Counted from the stretch's first letter, positions 46,051 to 58,760 are shown. The stretch is 64,000 bases of DNA from Adiantum capillus-veneris (GCA_014529385.2 CM043969.1:71512676-71576675); one strand, 5' to 3'. Made by a program: numbers and translations. The notes: generated by a model not told the origin, from the sequence alone.

Positions 46051-46749
46051 TGTAACATTTAATGGCATAATAACTTATGTGTAGCGGAAATTAGCATGAA
46101 CATAGTGGGCATTTCATTAGAGTAGATTCCTAATGAGAATTACAAGAGTGCTTGGGTGGAGAGAGCAACAAAAAGCATAACACCTAGTTAGATAGCATCA
46201 ACAATACTTTCAAAAGAGAGAGAAATTAAGCTATTGACAACAGTTGAGGACCGGATTTGCATGGAGCCGGTCCCCCCTCCAAAAGGCTTTGTATTATGGT
46301 TTCTCCCATCAAGAGAGACATTGTACAATACAATTCTTTGTGTTCCTTCAAGACTAGCTAGTGCAATGAAGATGGAAGCTTCATGCACTAAGCAAAACAC
46401 TTAATCAAACACAACTTGAATTATCCCCATTCTCAGACCCAAGACCTCACACACCTTCGAAGATGGTGAGAGCTAGCAGGGTATGAGAGTAGATTGAGAG
46501 GAAGAAGGAGTATCTTATGAGAAAGATGTACATCTCCTCACATAATCACTCATATTAGCATAGCTTAGCTTAGTAATTATCTTGGTAGAGAAGATGAGCA
46601 TGCATTGAATCTTGGCTCTTGGTTGGATTTGCATCCACATGCCAAGAGAATGTTGATGTAGGCTTCTATCTCACAAGCTTGGAGTAGGTGATCAGCTCTC
46701 CATTAAAGCTTGGGAGGAGATAGAGTATTCTTTCTTCACACATGAGCTT

Positions 46750-46783
<34 letters not shown>

Positions 46784-47634
46784 TAATGCCAAGCAAAAAT
46801 CAGCCCCCTCTCTCTCTTGGGCGAGCCCTTGTTGCTAATTTGGTCTGGCTTTTGCCTCATTGGACCTCCCCAAGTCAAGCCAATAGGTATTAAGCAGCAT
46901 AAGTGATAGCCTTCTAACATGTGTCCCCCTTTCCCCTTTTGTGAGAGCTTTAGCTAATTAAATAATTAAACTAAACTCTCATTGGACCCCTTTGCCTCCT
47001 GGCCAATAGGAATCAGGCAAGCCATGGGGCTTCTGAATGCTCATTGGACCCTTTGGGAGACTGCCCAATAGTCTTCTAGGAGACTTAATTCTCATTGGTT
47101 TCTTTTATTAAATGTTTTTAAATTAATTAAACTACATTTACTCTAGCTTAATTCTCATTGGTCCACTTCAAGGGTCTTCCAATAGGAATTGGGCACACCT
47201 TGTGGGCATCTGGGCTAGGGAGCTGACATGTGTCCCTCATTCCCTTTGTGTAAAGGGAGCCTGTGTGTGTGTGTGTGGCTTTCTCTCTCATCCCCTACCT
47301 TTGGGGCTCGCCCCCTCCCATGTAGGGATGTGCAAAGACTTTTAGGGCACACAAAAAGCATCCAATTTTTCCTAGGGTTGACCTTTAAACACAACCTTTG
47401 AATTTTGGAACCTTAGCATTTTGGAAGTCTTAATGGGCTGAACCTTAAGGTCTTTTTAGCCCATTGTTGCACATGGCTCTTTTGCAGATGGCCCCCCCTT
47501 TGGATCCCTACTGTGGCCGGTCTGCTAGCTTAACCAATATTCTAGCTTTTTCTCCCCTGGCACTTCCCCACATTAAATGATCAGTTTAATATGAGAAAAT
47601 CATTTAGGAGAATTAGATATTGATTATTATGACA
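46051..47634 (-). repeat. Left (3') LTR of element D
   Basis: 1,584 bp. On the element strand it starts TGTCATAATAATC and ends AAATGTTACA. It contains GT tracts near 46753-46782 and 47262-47277. Confidence 0.9.
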
Positions 47635-47672
47635 TTACCTCTCTCTTGAAATCATAGTCGTCCTCGACTATG
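47635..47672 (-). promoter_or_regulatory. Polypurine tract and upstream hairpin of D
   Basis: CAAGAGAGAGGTAA (minus strand) abuts the LTR. The 8-bp-stem hairpin CATAGTCG/CGACTATG is at 47653-47672. Confidence 0.78.
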
Positions 47673-47990
47673 GTTTAGAGAAGATAAATCATATTCATGA
47701 GTCCTTTTCTTAGCGGGTAGAGGATCCCTATGTTACCCTACGACATCATTCCATAATGGATGACTAGTCCATTTGGCACTTGAGAGCCTGAGGCTTCCGC
47801 AAGCATGTCTGCACATCAGTCCTATCAGTCTTCCATAGTAGAGTGACAAGATCTACTTGGTGTTTGGGAGACGTCGTCTCCACAAACTTGATCTAAGCAT
47901 GCATACTACTTTATTTTTGTGCACAAATAAAGAAAAAGAGAGTCTTATAAGACAAAAACTTTGTTCATTTTTAACATTTTGTACATTTGC

Positions 47991-50900
47991 TTACTCTTGG
48001 GAAGCATTGTAAGCATTGACAAGGTTTAGGTTATCCTTTAATTGTATGCCTTGCATCCATCTAGCATCTTCAAAAGGATAATTCTTAAACTTAATAAGAT
48101 ATCATCGGATAGTATTACCGCCTCTTAATACCTTGTCTTCATGTCGGAGAATGGACTCGGGCTGCAGCACCTCCTCTAGGTCCTCGATCTCCGGTGGGTC
48201 TTCAATAGTTGGTACTTGAGGTGGCTCTCCTTTGTAAGGCTTTAATAGGCTCACATGAAAAGCATTGTGTATGATCCAATGATTGGGCAACTTAAGTTGA
48301 TAGGCCATGTCATTGATTGGCCTAAGAATCTGGAAGGGACCATAGTACCTTTTTGCTAGTTTAGTATAGTACTTTTGGTGGCCCGTAAGATTCTTGCCCG
48401 TCGTGTGCCTTAATCAAGCCTTGGGAAACTTTAACAAGACCCAATCGTTTTCTTTAAAGGCTTGGGCTCTTCTGTGCTTGTCAGCAGCAGCCTTTTGCCT
48501 TTGCTATGAGATAGAGATAGCATCCTTAATCTTTTGGAAAGATTCTTGTAGGTCTCGGCTATACTCATCTGCAGCAAAGATCTTCCCATGTACCTTAAGT
48601 AGCAAGGGACTTTTTGATCTTCCCTCAATTACCTCGAAAGGTGCTTTTCCCGTGGAAGTATGTACACTGTTGTTGTAAGCATACTCCACTAAGGGTAAGT
48701 ACTTCTCCCATTGGGATCTTTGATCTACTTCCGTTACATAGGCTTTTAGTAGATCGAGAATGGTTAGGTTAGCTATTTCACTTTGGCCATCCGTTTGTGG
48801 ATGATAGGCCGAAGAGAAATTTAGCCTTGTCCCTAAATTCTCAAAGAGACCCTTCCAGAAATTACTGGTCATTCTAGGATCTCTATCCAACACTATGGAC
48901 ATTGGCAAGCCATGGTATTTGAAAATTTGTGAAATGAAGAGAGTTGCCATTTGATGGGCTTTGATAGTCTTTTTGACAGGTATAAAATCAGCTTGTTTAC
49001 TGAACCTGTCTACTATCGTCCATATTCCCGTATTCCCATGGATAGACTTAGGCAATCCAAAGATAAAATCCATGGATATGCTCTCCCATGGTGAATTAGG
49101 GATTGGCAAGGGTTGAAGCAATCCAAGTTGCTTCCCTCTATCAATTTTTTTCTTTTGGCATACCACACATTTGGAAACATACTCTTGTATGCTCACTTTC
49201 ATGGTAGGCCAATAGAAATATGTTTCAATTCCCTTTAAGGTAGACTGAATCCCTCTATGCCCCGCATAAGGTGGAGCATGAGATTCATACATTACTTTCT
49301 CACGTAGTGAGTTAGTAACGCATAGTCTATTGCCATAGATAAGATATCCATCTTGTAAAGTAAATGGTTCTTCTTTCTTCCCTAATGCAAGGGCTGAAAT
49401 CACATCTCTAAAATCGGGATCAATAGCATACTCATCTATCATTGAAGATAGATCATTGTGAGTTGCTATGGAAACTGCATTCACTCTCGGTCGTCTTGAG
49501 AGTGCATCGGCTACTTGATTATGCTTGCCGGCAATGTGAGCAATATGAAAATGAAATTGCGAAAGGAAATTTTCCCACCTCATTTGTTTGTCGGAGAGCT
49601 TGGTCTGTGTCATGAAGTACTTAAGACTTATGTGATCCGTTCGCAGAATGAAAGGAGTCCCCAATAAATAGTGCTTCCATGAGTCTAAGGCATGTAGAAC
49701 TGCAAGGAGTTCCTTTTCATATATGCCTAGAGCTTGCTCAACAGGGTCAAGCCTTCGACTCTCATAGCCTATGGCGTGCCCTTCTTGGAGCAAAACAGCT
49801 CCAAGGCAATCACCACAAGCATCGCATTGGACCTCAAATGGTTTTGAGAGATCCGGTAGTGTAAGCACAGGTGGAGAGATAAGCTTTTCTTTAAGCTTTT
49901 CGAAAGCATTGTTCTCCTTAGCATACCATGTATACCTAACGCTTTTCTTTGTTAGGTCATGTAATGGTCCCGCAATTTGTGAGAACTTTTCTATGAAGCG
50001 TCTATAGTATGCACACATACCTATCAAGCTTCTTAGTTCATGAAGATTCTTTGGTTTAGGCCATCCTTTTATTACCTCTAACTTGGATGGATCCATTTGG
50101 ATGCCATCTTGAGAGATAATGTGACCTAAATACTGAATCTCTTGCAAGAAAAATTCACTTTTCTTTCGATTAACATAAAGTTTATTCTCTCTTAAAACTT
50201 GAAATATTACCTGGAGGTGTTGCTTGTGTTCCTCCAATAAATTAGAATAGATGATAATATCATCAAAGAACACTCCAGTGAAGGTTCGATGAGGTCTCAA
50301 CAGCTTCTCCATCAAGCGGTTGAATGTGGCTGGTGCATTGGTCAAGCCAAAAGGCATGACAATGTATTCGTAAAGACCAAATGCAGTACGAAATGCGGTC
50401 TTTACAATGTCTTGATCAACTGTCCTTATTTGATGATAGCCACTTTTTAGGTCAACCCTACTGAAGTAGGTCGATCCTTGTAGCTTATCAAATAGGTCTT
50501 CTACCCGTGGAACGGGAAACCTATTCTTGATAGTGATCCTATTTAGTGCTCTATAGTCAACACACATACGATATATGCCGTCTTTCTTTTGCACTAATTG
50601 CACAGGTGAGAAAAATGGAGATGAGCTTGGCCTAACCATACCCTTCTCAACTAACTCATGCACTTGCCGCATAATCTCCTCTTGTTGAGCTTGAGAAACT
50701 CTATAAGGAGGTTTATTAGGCGGTGAACTTCCTGGAAGAAGTTCAATTGCATGGTCATCATTACCTCGTTTAGGAGGTAGCTCACAAGGGATGTCGTCAA
50801 TAAAAACATCTTTAAACCCCTTGAGAAAATTGGATAACTCTAATTCTTTTTGGTTGCTTTTATTTTCTTTTGCTAAAGCATTAGGTTCGTTTTGAGAATC

Positions 50901-52940
50901 TTTAACAAAAATCATGTACACGGAAATAGAGCTCTTTATTGACTTGTTGAAAGCTGGTGTATGTACAATGGGGATGGTGTTACCCATTTCCTTAGCATCT
51001 ATATGCATGTCTTTTTCCCTGAACTTAAAGGAGGTTCTCCTTTCAGGAAATTTAACATCGGCAGCCAGGCGGTCAAACCATGGTGCCCCTAGGATTACAT
51101 CCTCATGCTTGAGAGGAGAGATAAAGAAGTCCTCTTTGTCCACATAGCCTTGGATATGAAGCCTCAATTTCCCAATTAAGGGAGTGACTGAAGCTTCTTG
51201 CCCCTTGAAGGCACTGTCTGCGGGTAGGATATCTCCCATCTCGTAGGATTGTATGCCTAGATTGGTGGCTAACTCCATAGATATGAAATTGTGAGTAGAA
51301 CCAGGGTCAAAGAGAATAAAAGCATCATGTTCTCTTACCTTTCCCCAAGCATGGCATAGAGGAGATCCTTTGTGGTGAATTTGGTGAGTCTCCTCCTCTT
51401 GGATTTCAACCAAAGAAGCTCTAGGAGGATCTTGGCGGTTGTTCTTTTGGGGACAAGCGCGGTACGCATGCCCTTGTTCGCCACACTTGAAATACCGGTT
51501 ATCCTTACAATAACGCTCAAGCTCTTCAGGAGAGAGTTTATTCTTTCCTTTGTAAACTCCCTTCTCTTTAGCTTTGTTGGAATTGCCCTTAGGAGACTTT
51601 TGGACATTGTCCGTCCCCTTAGGCTCATTGGAACCCTTGTTTTCCGGGGGCTTATTATTTCTTTTACCCCCCGTTTGGAAATTGATTCAAGAGGCCACCA
51701 TAGTATGGTGTATTACCGCCGATATGGTACGTGGCCTTTGGGAGTTGACATACTCCGCCATTTCTTTGGTTACGCCCGCACAAAATTGTTGTTTTTGCTC
51801 TCCAAAATCCAACTTTTTGAAGACAGTGGCTTTGAGTTGTAGGTCCCAAAACTTGTCTACATATTTGTGGATAGATTCATTGGGAGAGAGCTTTAAGCTT
51901 CTCCATTCGGTGAGTACTTTGTCTTTGGCATCGGTGGCAAAAAACTGCTTCATAATGGAAGCTCTTAAAGCTTTCCATGTTCGTGGAGCTTCACTGTTGG
52001 CTCGTAGGCTAGACCACCATTGTCTGGCGGACTTTTGAAAGTGCATAGCTACATGGCGTAGCTTAGAGGACTCCGTGAAGCCCTCATCTCCAAACGCCAC
52101 ATCGAATTGCTGGATAAAGGCCAAGACTTTGTCCGTAGCACCAAAGGTGCCATCATAGGTAAGGAAAGAGATGCTCTTCCCTCCCTCTTTGAATTTCTTC
52201 ATCTTGGACGACCTCTTCCATGCGGCATAGGATTTCCTATGGCCTCTTCTTTTTTATGGTTCAAAAGTTGCACCATCACTTTCTTCAGAAGGTGAAGAAT
52301 TTGAAGAAGGTGGAGAAGAGGGTGACCTCTTTCTCGCCTTTTTCTTGTCTTGATCTTTGTCGTCTTCACCATAGCTTTCATAAGAGGAAGAGGATGAAGA
52401 AGATGGAGAAGAGGGTGTCCTCTTTCTTGCCTTTTTCTTCTCTTGCTTTTTATCATCCCTCTTTGAATTATGGTGAGGAGAAGAATACGATGGTCTTCTC
52501 CGCTTTGGTGGTGATGGAGAGCGTTTAGCCCGCCGTCTTCGTGGAGCCATCTCCGTCGAGGTGGTGGGAGACTCACTTCTTTCTCGTTCCTTCGGTAGAG
52601 GCTCTTGAGTTCTCCTTTGGGAAGGAGATGCATCATCAAGAACTAAATTCTTGAGCCCTTCATAAGGATCCTCTTCTTCTTCCCGAATCGGAGAGAGACC
52701 TCTTTTGATAGTCTCACAAGGAGGCTTCCTAGGTGTTCTCTCGTCATGGTGATTAGCTTGAAGAATCCCGTGAGCACGGAGCTGCCGTTGCACTTCACTT
52801 TGGAGAGATGGATTTCCCATGGCTTGTTGAAGCCTAGAAACAAGATAGTTAACAAGCATTGAAGCATCATTAGTAGCTTGCTCATGAGCAAAATCAAAGT
52901 TATCAACATTAATTTCACTCTCTTTACTATTGTCAGCCAT
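47991..52940 (-). pseudogene. Gag-pol polyprotein of element D: one frame, five stops
   Basis: A 1,650-codon frame from MADNS to TAA stays in register throughout. It is broken only by stops at 52254-52256 (TAA), 51687-51689 (TGA), 48504-48506 (TAG), 48414-48416 (TGA) and 48102-48104 (TGA). Modules in order: RS-rich gag N-terminus with two KKARKR-type blocks, capsid (52200-51690), knuckle with its first Cys changed to Tyr (YFKCGEQGHAYRAC), protease FDPGST, RT with FFDDIIIYS, RNase H, and integrase zinc finger and core. A chromodomain-like YLIKFKNYPFEDARW follows the last stop. Comparison with B and C shows that most stops replace CAG or CGA/AGA codons. No frameshift is needed anywhere, so decay has been by substitution. 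Confidence 0.9.
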
Positions 52941-53344
52941 TCTAACAACTTTTAGGTGTAAACTTTTTAGGTGTACTTTGGCACTTCAAGACCTAGTTGC
53001 TACTCCTCTTTACCCCTTTAGAAAAAGCACTCAAGCTACTGTACCCGCGGCTCGAATACCATTAATTGCAAGGAATAGAAGAGAGGGTCTTTTGACACCA
53101 AAACAGCACCGGCTCCTGTCAAGCTTCTAATAGCTCAATAGTGGTTAAGCCGTAGGCAAGCCCCGTAGGAATCCACTATTAAGACCATAGCTCTCGACGG
53201 TGATGCCCCGTTAACTGCACGAAGGCAGGCGCACTGCAAGGTTGGAAAATCCCTATTCTACTTACTCATAGGCAATTAATAATACCAACCATTTGTAGCT
53301 AGCTTGAGGACCTCCCTTCTTGAGCAAGAAAAGAGAAACCTTGA
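52941..53344. other. Leader region of element D
   Basis: Lies between gag start and PBS. The PBS-proximal 118 bp recur at 45921-46037. No gene is seen. Confidence 0.72.
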
Positions 53345-53356
53345 GCTCTGATACCA
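53345..53356 (-). promoter_or_regulatory. Primer binding site of element D (initiator-Met type)
   Basis: The minus strand reads TGGTATCAGAGC, the standard plant initiator-Met complement, one base from the LTR. Confidence 0.9.
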
Positions 53357-53357
53357 A

Positions 53358-54949
53358 TGTAACATTTAATGGCATAATAACTTATGTGTAGCTGAAATTA
53401 GCATGAACATAGTGGGCATTTCATTAGAGTAGATTCCTAATGAGAATTACAAGAGTGCTTGGGTGGAGAGAGCAACAAAAAGCATAACACCTAGTTAGAT
53501 AGCATCAACAATACTTTCAAAAGAGAGAGAAATTAAGCTATTGACAACAGTTGAGGACCGGATTTGCATGGAGCCGGTCCCCCCTCCAAAAGGCTTTGTA
53601 TTATGGTTTCTCCCATCAAGAGAGACATTGTACAATACAATTCTTTGTGTTCCTTCAAGACTAGCTAGTGCAATGAAGATGGAAGCTTCATGCACTAAGC
53701 AAAACACTTAATCAAACACAACTTGAATTATCCCCATTCTCAGACCCAAGACCTCACACACCTTCGAAGATGGTGAGAGCTAGCAGGGTATGAGAGTAGA
53801 TTGAGAGGAAGAAGGAGTATCTTACGAGAAAGATGTACATCTCCTCACATAATCACTCATATTAGCATAGCTTAGCTTAGTAATTATCTTGGTAGAGAAG
53901 ATGAGCATGCATTGAATCTTGGCTCTTGGTTGGATTTGCATCCACATGCCAAGAGAATGTTGATGTAGGCTTCTATCTCACAAGCTTGGAGTAGGTGATG
54001 AGCTCTCCATTAAAGCTTGGGAGGAGATAGAGTATTCTTTCTTCACACATGAGCTTGTGTGAGTGTGTGTGTGTGATAATGCCAAGCAAAAATCAGCCCC
54101 CTCTCTCTCTTGGGCGAGCCCTTGTTGCTAATTTGGTCTGGCTTTTGCCTCATTGGACCTCCCCAAGTCAAGCCAATGGGTATTAAGCAGCATAAGTGAT
54201 AGCCTTCTGACATGTGTCCCCCTTTCCCCTTTTGTGAGAGCTTTAGCTAATTAAATAATTAAACTAAACTCTCATTGGACCCCTTTGCCTCCTGGCCAAT
54301 AGGAATCAGGCAAGCCATGGGGCTTCTGAATGCTCATTGGACCCTTTGGGAGACTGCCCAATAGTCTTCTAAGAGACTTAATTCTCATTGGTTTCTTTTA
54401 TTAAATGTTTTTAAATTAATTAAACTACATTTACTCTAGCTTAATTCTCATTGGTCCACTTCAAGGGTCTTCCAATAGGAATTGGGCACACCTTGTGGGC
54501 ATCTGGGCTAGGGAGCTGACATGTGTCCCTCATTCCCTTTGTGTAAAGGGAGCCTGTGTGTGTGTGTGTGGCTTTCTCTCTCATCCCCTACCTTTGGGGC
54601 TCACCCCCTCCCATGTAGGGATGTGCAAATACTTTTAGGGCACACAGAAAGCATCCAATGTTTCCTAGGGTTTACCTTTGGACACAACCTTTGAATTTTG
54701 GAACCTTAGCATTTTGGAAGTCTTAATGCGCTGAACCTTAGGGTCTTTTTATCCCATTGTTGCACATGGCTCTTTTGCAGATGGCCCCCCCTTTGGATCC
54801 CTTTTTTCCCTCCTTTGGATCCCTACTGTGGCCGGTGTTCTAGCTTAACCAATATTCTAGCTTTTTCTCCCCTGGCACTTCCCCACATTAAATGATCAGT
54901 TTAATATGAGAAAATCATTTAGGAGAATTAGATATTTATTATTATGATA
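53358..54949 (-). repeat. Right (5') LTR of element D
   Basis: 1,592 bp, matching 46051-47634. Its outermost dinucleotide on the element strand is TA instead of TG. It has a shorter GT tract and a 20-odd bp insertion near 54800. Confidence 0.9.
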
Positions 54950-54952
54950 AAA

Positions 54953-55015
54953 TACTTGCTCTGGCAACATAGTAAGAGGGCCCTTGAGGGCAGTTGGGAC
55001 TCGACATGCAGTGTC

Positions 55016-55107
<92 letters not shown>

Positions 55108-55160
55108 GTGTTCGGTTTTGTCCATTGAAGTAGAGTAATCTTGTGTTTGTGTGATATACT
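54953..55160. repeat. Diverged direct repeat, copy 1 (with (CT)n)
   Basis: Phrases TACTTGCTCTGGCAACA, CTTGAGGGCAGTTGGGA, ATTGTGTTCGGTTTTGTCC and ATTGAAGTAGAGTAAT all recur in order at 56015-56190. The copy carries a long CT tract (55016-55104); the other copy has only a degenerate CT stretch there. Confidence 0.8.
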
Positions 55161-56009
55161 AGACCCAAGGTAAAACCTAGCCTCTTCTGCATTCGCATTC
55201 ACATGTAGCGTGCATCCACTTCCTCAGACATGGAACCATTGGAAATACCTCTGAGCACACTTACCTTCCATCTTCACCCTCAATGTTTTCACGAATGGAC
55301 TATTTGGGTGGTAGTACTTGCTTGCAAGGTAGAGTCAATATCAAGGTTGATATGTTGCTACAAAAATATGGCTACCTAGTTACTCGGTTGGTCGGTGTTT
55401 ACATCGCAACAATACCTACATGCACTGTACTCATTGGTTTGGAGGAATTTTAATCAGTTTATGAATCCATAAGAATCAAAAGTACAAAATGCAGCCACAA
55501 GAAGAAGTTCAGTAGTTGTGTCTCACCTTTAACAATGGGGGATGTGACATATTCATTGCATTTGGAGCCACATGGGCATGATGAGGCAGGTCATAGTTGT
55601 ATCCTCACTTGTACAATACAACCAATTAAGCATATAGGCATATAAACAGTCAAAGTAATTTATTAATAAGTGACTTTGACATGATATTTCTAAAAAGTAG
55701 GTAGGAAAAATGGCTACATAACGTATAAAAGAGTCACTTTACCTTCAGTTTTAGGACATCAGAACCTAGTACTTGTAGGGACATCGAACGCCCACAACAC
55801 TTTAGTGCCTAGCATCTCCATCACCAACACCCCAACATTATTAGTGTTTTGCAACAGTTGAGCCCAACGTTTTTGCATGAGTTTAGCCGAACTTTTTTGC
55901 ATTAGATTATCCCTAGTGTTTTAGCATCACCTACTAGTGTTTTTTCTATTCATGAGCATCAGCCTTTAGCCTCCATCATTTTTGCATTGTAGCAATTTGT
56001 GAAACTAAT
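55161..56009. other. Sequence between the two diverged direct repeats
   Basis: About 850 bp with no gene signal. The phrase TAGTGTTTT recurs several times at 55850-55940. It could be the interior of a small element bounded by the two repeats. Confidence 0.4.
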
Positions 56010-56190
56010 ATAGAGCAAGTATTTGCTTTGGTAACAAAGAAAGCTCTGGTAACAAAGAAAGAGGGTCCTTGAGGGTGGTTGGGAATCGACATGCGATGTC
56101 ATCTCTCTTTTCTCTACCTTTGCCTCTAGCTTTCATTGTGTTCAGTTCTCTCTATTGAAGTAAATTAACCTTGTGTTTGTGCAAAGTACT
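56010..56190. repeat. Diverged direct repeat, copy 2
   Basis: Second copy of the 54953 repeat in the same orientation, with a short internal duplication of the GGTAACAAAGAAAG phrase. Confidence 0.8.
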
Positions 56191-57289
56191 ACATTTGAGC
56201 TAGAATTTGAAACCTTTACGCACCACCTGACCCTAAACCCATTGTGTACTTGGATTCACAAACAAACACAATGGATGCAAGAAATCTTAATTAGAATTCT
56301 ACATAGAAGCCCTTCAGTACATAGCGATGCTTAACTTAAACAATGAACTCTAAAAACAAAAGTTAAAACTCCCTTTTATACCTAAGGCTAAAAAATAACT
56401 CATATAATCAGAATGTACTTATGTAGGCTCATCCTCATCAAATATATTACAAGCTAGGACTCTTAGAATTTTTACACAATCCTCCTTTGTAAAAAATACA
56501 ATGAGGTTTTATAATTTTGCCTGTAACTTCAATTACTTGGGTCTTCTAGCCATCTTTGCATCCATTCTCCAATTTTATTCTCTTTATGTCAAAAAAGTAT
56601 TGCTCTTATGGAGATCATCATAACCCGTAATAGAAGATAACTAGAGTGTTATCAAGAAAAGGGCTACGTATAGGTCAAGGAACGATATAAAGGATAATTC
56701 TTGCCAACCTTAGCTTACAAAAATGTGTGGAGTTATTGCTACAAATTCAATAGTAAACATTCCAAAAATTCAATAGCTGACAAAAATGTGTGGAGTTATT
56801 GCTACAAATTTATAAGTAAACATCCTAAAGCTAGGATGACTATCATTAGAAAGAATTTGGACTCTCATAGGGATCCTTCAAGGATGTTTGAATTTATCTT
56901 TTGTAAAAAGTCAAAAATTGATGAACTTGATCAAGGCTTCATCAAGACCCGATCGAATGCTATATCATTGGAAACATCTTAGAAAGTAGGCTCTATAGAA
57001 ATATAATCTTTTAGAATACAACGAATCTCATGAAATGTTACCTATAAATAAAAGGTATCAAAGAGTATATTGTAACTCAAGTTGAAATAAGTCATGCAAA
57101 TCATTGGAAAAAACTTTATTATGTGTCCTTTTTGGACAAGAGTGAGATAATCAATATGCTTATAGGCCCTGCTTAAGAGTCCAAATTTTCCCTAATGGCA
57201 TGGAAAATATGCATAAAATGAGGGGACCTAGTACCTATAAGGGAGGTGATTAGGTTTTCATAATAACATGAAAATTTTGAGAAGCATCC
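56191..57289. other. Intergenic with a 62-bp tandem duplication
   Basis: No gene is supported. ACAAAAATGTGTGGAGTTAT and its neighbourhood occur at about 56716 and 56778 as a tandem pair. Confidence 0.6.
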
Positions 57290-57555
57290 AAGTTGTCTCC
57301 CAGGTTTGATGGACCGTTAGCAATTCTCAATAAGGTAGGTGAATTTGCCTACAAGTTGATAACTTGCATGTCTTGACAATGTTCCACGTGAGCACTCATC
57401 CAATTGACATACTTCAAATGAAATGGAAATACATATCCATAGATTTTATCACAGTATTTTCTATTTTACTTGGATATGTTTCTATTTTTTTGGTGGTTGA
57501 AATTCTTACAAAATTGACGCACTTATTTTCAATAAAGACAAAGTTCATATCTAAA

Positions 57556-57647
57556 TAAATAGCTCAAATTTTCATGAAATACGTTTTCATGCATCATGGT
57601 TACAATAGCTCAACTTTTCATGAAATATGTTTTCATGCATCATGGTT
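57556..57647. repeat. 46-bp tandem duplication in the integrase remnant
   Basis: ATAGCTCAA..TTTTCATGAAATA..TTTTCATGCATCATGGTT occurs twice back to back. Confidence 0.88.
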
Positions 57648-57869
57648 TACCTCACCACAGTCTTGGATAGTGATGCAAAGTTCACTTCAAATGTTTGGAA
57701 ATCCTTATTCGCTCTTATGGAAACACAATCAACTTTTAGTACAACTTATCATCCTCAAACTAGCGATCAAACGGAGAGAAAAAATCAAATCATTGAAGAT
57801 ATGTTGAGAGCTTATTGTATGCACAAGAAAACAAATGGACCGGGTATTTGTATTTGGTTGAATCTGTGT

Positions 57870-58449
57870 ACAACTCATCTTATCAACATACAACTGATAT
57901 TTCTCCTTTCAAGGTCAACAATGCCTTACTCCTTTAAATGGACGGATCCACTTATAAGAGTATAAACTTTGAAAGAGATATTGGATGAAATGCAATCGTA
58001 GACTAATCTTATATGGCAAGACATAAAAGTCAACTCAAGATAGCCAAAAAAATCTATGTAGACCAATGCATATGTGAAAGAAGCTTAGTGTAAATTATTT
58101 TGTTATCCACAAAGAAACTAAACGACTCAGCCTACCCATTATTGTTACCACCTCAGCATACAACGCATCTTATCAACATACAACTGATATTTCTCCTTTT
58201 CAAGGTCAACAATGCCTTACTCCTTTAAATGGATGGATCTACTTATAAGAGTATAAACTTTGAAAGAGATATTGGATGAAATGCAATTGTAGACTAATCT
58301 TATATGGCAAGACATAAAAGTAAACTCAAGATAGCCAAAAAATCTATGTAGACCAATGTGTATGTGAAAGAAGCTTAGTGTAAATTATTTTGTTATCCAC
58401 AAAGAAACTAAACAACTAAGCCTACCCATTATTGTAACCACCTCACATA
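57870..58449. repeat. 290-bp tandem duplication in the integrase remnant
   Basis: The unit starting near CATCTTATCAACATACAACT repeats with a 290-bp offset (57877 and 58167). Differences are few by eye, and the unit includes the phrase corresponding to the segment after the integrase core. Confidence 0.9.
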
Positions 58450-58760
58450 AAGGTATATGATGATTTTCATCTGAGTTTACTTGAGAAATAAGTACCTGGC
58501 CCAAATCACAAACTTGCATATTCTCCTTTGAGTACTTCCATAAATGAAACATTTGAAGATGCCATGACCCCATTCTCCAAGGTAGAGCCAAGCCTCTTTG
58601 TAACATGAACATAATTCAACATTTTGTAAAATTGTCAATTTACCATGAGGAAAATGCTACTTGGGAACATGATGATATTTTGAAACATAAATTACTCTAC
58701 CTTTATGTCAAAGTGAAGATACCTCAAAATTTTCAAGTTTAAGAGGATGTAAGATCCTAT

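Larger units (their letters stand above)
45921..54949 (-). mobile_element. Element D: chromovirus with an extra leader fragment
   Basis: Third member of the B/C family, on the minus strand. LTRs at 46051-47634 and 53358-54949 differ at roughly 1% of positions plus a GT-tract length change and a short insertion. PBS, leader, one reading frame and polypurine tract lie between them. Unusually, about 130 bp of leader plus a second PBS (45921-46050) also lies beyond the left LTR. It matches 53228-53357 with two differences. The structure is therefore LTR, internal, LTR, partial internal. No simple target duplication is found. Confidence 0.9.
57290..58760 (+). pseudogene. Decayed, scrambled Ty3/gypsy integrase remnant
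   Basis: Plus-strand pieces: a GPY/F-like module (RFDGPLAILNKVGEFAYKL, 57301-57357) and a MFHVS phrase near 57380. Next is an integrase core starting WKYISIDFI (57425), continuing with DAKFTSNVWKSLF (57673) and TYHPQTSDQTERKNQ (57747-57790). At about 58620-58690 comes a chromodomain-tail-like ENATWE phrase. The GPY/F module normally lies after the core, so the order is scrambled or two elements are joined. The sequence is clearly different from B/C/D. Stops are frequent. Confidence 0.72.
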
